Positions 60,751 to 64,000 of a stretch of 64,000 nucleotides of DNA are shown piece after piece. Origin of the DNA: Neopestalotiopsis rosae (lineage: Eukaryota > Ascomycota > Sordariomycetes > Amphisphaeriales > Sporocadaceae); the NCBI GenBank assembly GCA_023078685.1, contig JALGAS010000004.1, positions 4,340,001-4,404,000 of the forward strand, written 5' to 3'. Position numbers and translations under genes: made by a program. The notes beneath the pieces were generated by a model that made no database searches, had not been told where the DNA came from, and was given only the letters and a program-made list of their open reading frames with translations. Position 1 is the stretch's first letter. Every line of letters starts with the position of its first letter.

Positions 60751-62058
60751 AGGCTTATACGTCTTTTGGGGGTCATACGATCTCCAGGTTTCATTCTCAT
60801 CTTGCGGTGACTACCTGGTGTAGCTGAAACTTTTGAGGCTGCTGCCCGTTGCATGCCAAACGTGGAAGTGATATATGATATGGACGGGTAAAACCGAACG
60901 GCGCAGCAAAACCAACGTGGTTGGCCAAGTGATTCTGTTCGGTCCGCTCAGCTTTTGCTATACATATCTGCCAGTGTGAAAAAAGTGTGTGTTCCCAACG
61001 GTAACTATGTGCACAGTCGACTCCAAAGGTGATCTGGGGTAGACACTCAAAACTGGGACCACGAGCATGACCTGTGGTCCCCATTGGCTCCTGCAACCCC
61101 CCTTGCCCGCACGCCTCGTCTCACCCCAGAAATTGTGGCCAGCCGTGAGCGGCTTCGCATGCGCACAAGCGTGCTCATAATGTAGCAATGGCACCATTTC
61201 CCACATGGGATCTATATAGTTTGTAGTAATCTAAGGCCATCTATTCGTCGATACACGATGACATGGTGGGGTGTCTTCTATAACACTGCCCTACCTAGAT
61301 AGCTCCTAGTCCTTTTTATTTTTATTTTTATTTACTTCCCCCAATGCTTCTGAATAACAAGGTTGGTCAGTGTGGTATTGGTTCGGAGTTGACGAACTCA
61401 TAGTTTACGGCCGACAATCATGAAATGCGTCAACTGACATGAAAAATAATGATGACGGCCTTCATTTGCATCTAGAGTACAAGATTATACAGAGCAACCA
61501 CTTTCCACTGCTCCAGGAACATATGATCCGGGAATGGGATCGATCGATGAGGACCAGCTCGTTGGCAGCCGAAGAATGATTGGAAAGTTGAATGGTCCAT
61601 ATTGACAATCGATGACCGTGCGATGAAGCCAGACGTCCTTGAAGCGCAATCGCCTGTGGTGAGGTGGTCATCGCAAACTGTATCTATCAAGGCATCTTGT
61701 CGATTTGAACTTTATATCACTAGTTGATGAGTACCACGATATGAGAACAAGACGATGAATATATGAAGTAAATGATCAAGATTGGGAATGTGTGTCATGA
61801 GAGACCATTCAATGTTTGAAGTGTGATCCTACAAATTGGCTACAATGGCCAGTTTCTCTTCACTGTAGAATCGCTGCATAATAACCATGCTGACAAAAAC
61901 AATGCATCGCAACAATATCCCTTTTGTCAGGCTTTGGTATCGCATCCTGTTGAAGCCCCATTCCAAAATAAAACGCCTTTGCCTGTGGACAAACATCCAC
62001 CCATTGTACACAAAACACCATAACTCAAGACGCTCCCCGTTCAAAACTCGCACTCGAA

Positions 62059-64000
62059 TCAAAAGTCCAAAGTCATGCAAGCATCTTCATCTCCGTCACC
62101 ACTGCGGCTACGCCGACTCTTCTTCCTGCCGGTCTTTTGAACCACCTGGTTCTCCAAGACTCTGCCGCTGGGGTGACCATGATTGTCGCTGTCACGGCTA
62201 TCTTGCGTATCGTCGCGGTCTGTTTCCCATCGTCGGACGGGTTCCCGCTTCTTGGTTTCCTCCCAAGCCACCTCCAATCTCTTTCTCGTTTTCTCGTGTT
62301 TGCTCCACGCTTTTGCGCTGATCCGCATTCTGGCAACTGCTCGAACAGCACTAGCAAAGACACGCAGATTGCGCTGAGCTCTTGTTTGTGTTGGGCTGCC
62401 CCTGACGTTAAAGACTGATGACTTAGATGAGGCGTGCGTCTTGTGAGAGTGCAAGAGCTGTTCCGGTGATTTGATACCCAATTGCTTGTGAATTTGGGAG
62501 AGGATGCGAAGATCTGCTTGATTGCTGTAGTTGTATACGCGTTAGTAAGACCCTACAAACTGAGGAAAATAGTAAAGACAGAAAAGAGGAAAACGTACCA
62601 AGCTTCGGCGACATTGAGGCGTAGTTCCAGGAATTTCTTTGCGAATGCAGCATCGGTCCTTAACTTGGCCTCTCTTTCCCAGCGTGCCTGCATCCACCGC
62701 ATCTGCATGGCGAGGCCCCTAAGCTCCTTCTCATGGCGTCGTGCTGCTTCATCGGCTGCACGAATCACGGCTTCATGGTCGGCTTGATCAACGACATCCA
62801 GCACCAGGTTCCCCGAAGCTGAGCGAATCGACGTGCGGTGCGCAGCTGCAATCTCCTTTGCAGCTGCATAAGCTGCAGAGGTGGGCGCTGCCATGGTTGA
62901 TGCAGACGAAGAGGATTTGTGCGTCTCAATCCAAGAAATGGCGCTCTGGGCGCCATCAGCGAGACGCTGACAGTCGTCCTCGAGCTTGAGCATTCTGGAT
63001 TTGTAGTTGGCCCGTTCATTTCGTGCCCGTTCCAGTTTCTGTCGCATGGCGCTCTGTGCACTCTCGTAGCTCTTGATTGACGACGCTTGCTGACGAATGT
63101 CATGCTCCAAAGCTTGCACTTCAGCTTGCGACTCGCGAAGCATAGCACGAAGCTCATGGCGTTCATTTGGCTCCAGAATATCGTTGTCATCGGCCGTCCC
63201 GGTGCGACGAGAGGATGTAGAGTTTTGAAGCTTGTAGATTTGATGCTCGAGTTTACGAATTGCTCTCTCATGCTGGCTCTTGAGCTCAGCCATTGCGTTT
63301 TGTGAATCTGCCGCCTCGTACTCGAGAGCAATTTTCTCGTCCTCGAGATCCTCAAGCTGTGCCTGCAGTTCACGAACCACATCGTCTTGGCCAGGATAGT
63401 TCTTTGATGCCGATCGTTCTGCATCTCGGAGCTGGCGGCGCATGTCTTGCAAAGACTTGTTGGCAGTGCTCAACTGATGCCTGAGCTCAGAGATCTCCTG
63501 CTTGCGGGCTGAGGCCGAGCTGGCTCCAGACGCATTCGGGGATTTGATCAGCTGTGTCATTTCTGATTCATGTAGCTTCCGTTCGAGATCGGCGATCTGT
63601 CTCTTCAGCCCTCGAGCGGCATCTCTGTGGTCGGCTTCTCGTTGCAAGAACTCGAGCTCCTTTTGTCGGGCGGAGGACAGATCCTTGCGCATTAAAGAGA
63701 GTTCTGAGTTGCCCTCTGCACCAGCGCCCAGCGAAGCACCGGCAATTATCGACCCTGACGCTATTTGTAACTCGTACTCGTCAATCTTGCGCTCCAAATC
63801 CCGGATGGTGCGCCGCGCAGCTGTGAGCTCCTGACTATCATTGCCGCTTGATTGACGCATCCTGGATTGCAATTTGACAATCTCCTTATTGAGTCGTTCC
63901 TCTTCGGCGGCAGCTCTGTCGACTTCGTCGGCAAGGGCCTTCTCGACAGCCTCTCTCTCCTCGTCAAGTAGGCGATTCTCATCACGCAGACGGCGGGCTT
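62059..64000 (-). CDS. Spindle-pole-body coiled-coil protein with PACT domain (Pcp1/SPC110-like), C-terminal part
   Basis: The C-terminal 621 residues of a larger protein; the gene is cut by the right edge of the window and its start is not seen. Exons are 64000-62599 (partial) and 62524-62059, with a 74-nt intron (donor GTACGT, acceptor CTACAG) that splits a Cys codon. Nearly all of the first 370 visible residues are heptad-like coiled coil rich in Glu, Gln, Arg and Leu. The PACT-like targeting domain follows, from about 425 to 560. Its hallmark is a block with MQMRWMQARWEREAKLR and then AFAKKFLELRLNVAEAC-NQADL, the Cys lying at the splice. A second basic helical block contains RAVARMRISAKAWSKHEK. 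Such proteins anchor calmodulin and the gamma-tubulin complex at the inner spindle pole. The tail is basic, then acidic (about 590-621). Confidence 0.8.

Larger units (their letters stand above)
54169..62058. other. Gene desert (7.9 kb) upstream of the metacaspase
   Basis: Lies between the metacaspase start and the end of the Pcp1-like gene, both on the minus strand. No frame has a recognisable domain. Longest frames, such as 59319-59771 (-) and 58403-58777 (+), look like chance. The stretch holds several simple repeats (listed separately), T/C-rich runs at 57655-57740 and 58050-58095, and an A-rich run at 55255-55291. Part must be the metacaspase promoter. Whether the rest makes non-coding RNA cannot be judged here. 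Confidence 0.45.

Noticed and set aside
1..64000. tRNA, rRNA, spliceosomal RNA or CRISPR arrays
   Set aside because: Looked for tRNA T-loop motifs, U-snRNA hallmarks and spaced direct repeats by eye and found none convincing. A tRNAscan-SE and Rfam/Infernal run would be decisive; small RNA genes could have been missed.

Overview
The window is nuclear DNA of a filamentous ascomycete. The genes have short GT-AG introns (mostly 55-160 nt) with GTATGT/GTAAGT/GTACGT donors and CTAAC-like branch points. Proteins have long low-complexity tails, and intergenic DNA is rich in pyrimidine runs and TAGG/CCTA repeats. The protein set (ATG9, metacaspase, PDAT, NatC subunit, COG6, a Pcp1-like spindle-pole protein) is of Pezizomycotina type. 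Their sequences look most like Sordariomycetes, probably Hypocreales, but the species cannot be fixed from the sequence alone. I see no virus, transposon, CRISPR array or rRNA, and found no convincing tRNA by eye.

Sixteen protein genes can be supported, most with splice sites resolved so that the reading frame closes. Left to right: NAA30 (-), LRO1/PDAT (+), TAN1 (+), an APH/kinase-fold protein (+), an MFS transporter with a long N-terminal tail (-), COG6 (-), ATG9 (+), GAR1 (-), cytosolic threonyl-tRNA synthetase (+), phosphatidylserine synthase CHO1 (-), a zincin metallopeptidase with a jacalin-like C-terminus (-), a Whi5/Nrm1-like G1/S repressor (+), a Ser/Thr-rich single-pass Mid2/Skg6-like protein (-), a conserved-looking protein of unknown function with an 8-codon first exon (+), a type I metacaspase (-), and the C-terminal part of a Pcp1/SPC110-like PACT-domain spindle-pole protein (-), which runs off the right edge.

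Most genes are housekeeping: lipid synthesis in the ER, Golgi and autophagy traffic, tRNA and rRNA maturation, translation and cell-cycle control. There is no biosynthetic gene cluster. Several are divergent pairs sharing one intergenic region: NAA30/LRO1, COG6/ATG9 (functionally linked in yeast) and GAR1/ThrRS (both growth-related; the ThrRS side carries a full GCN4/CPC1 consensus site).

Gene density is low. Three long stretches show no credible gene: 6.4-10.0 kb, 34.2-40.7 kb and 54.2-62.1 kb. They hold microsatellites, homopolymer and pyrimidine tracts. The main points for follow-up are a cluster of SCB/MCB-type G1/S boxes with a CCAAT and TATA-like box between the Whi5-like and Mid2-like genes, the unusual exon structures of the 49-kb gene and the metacaspase, a charged insertion next to motif 3 of ThrRS, and the gene deserts.
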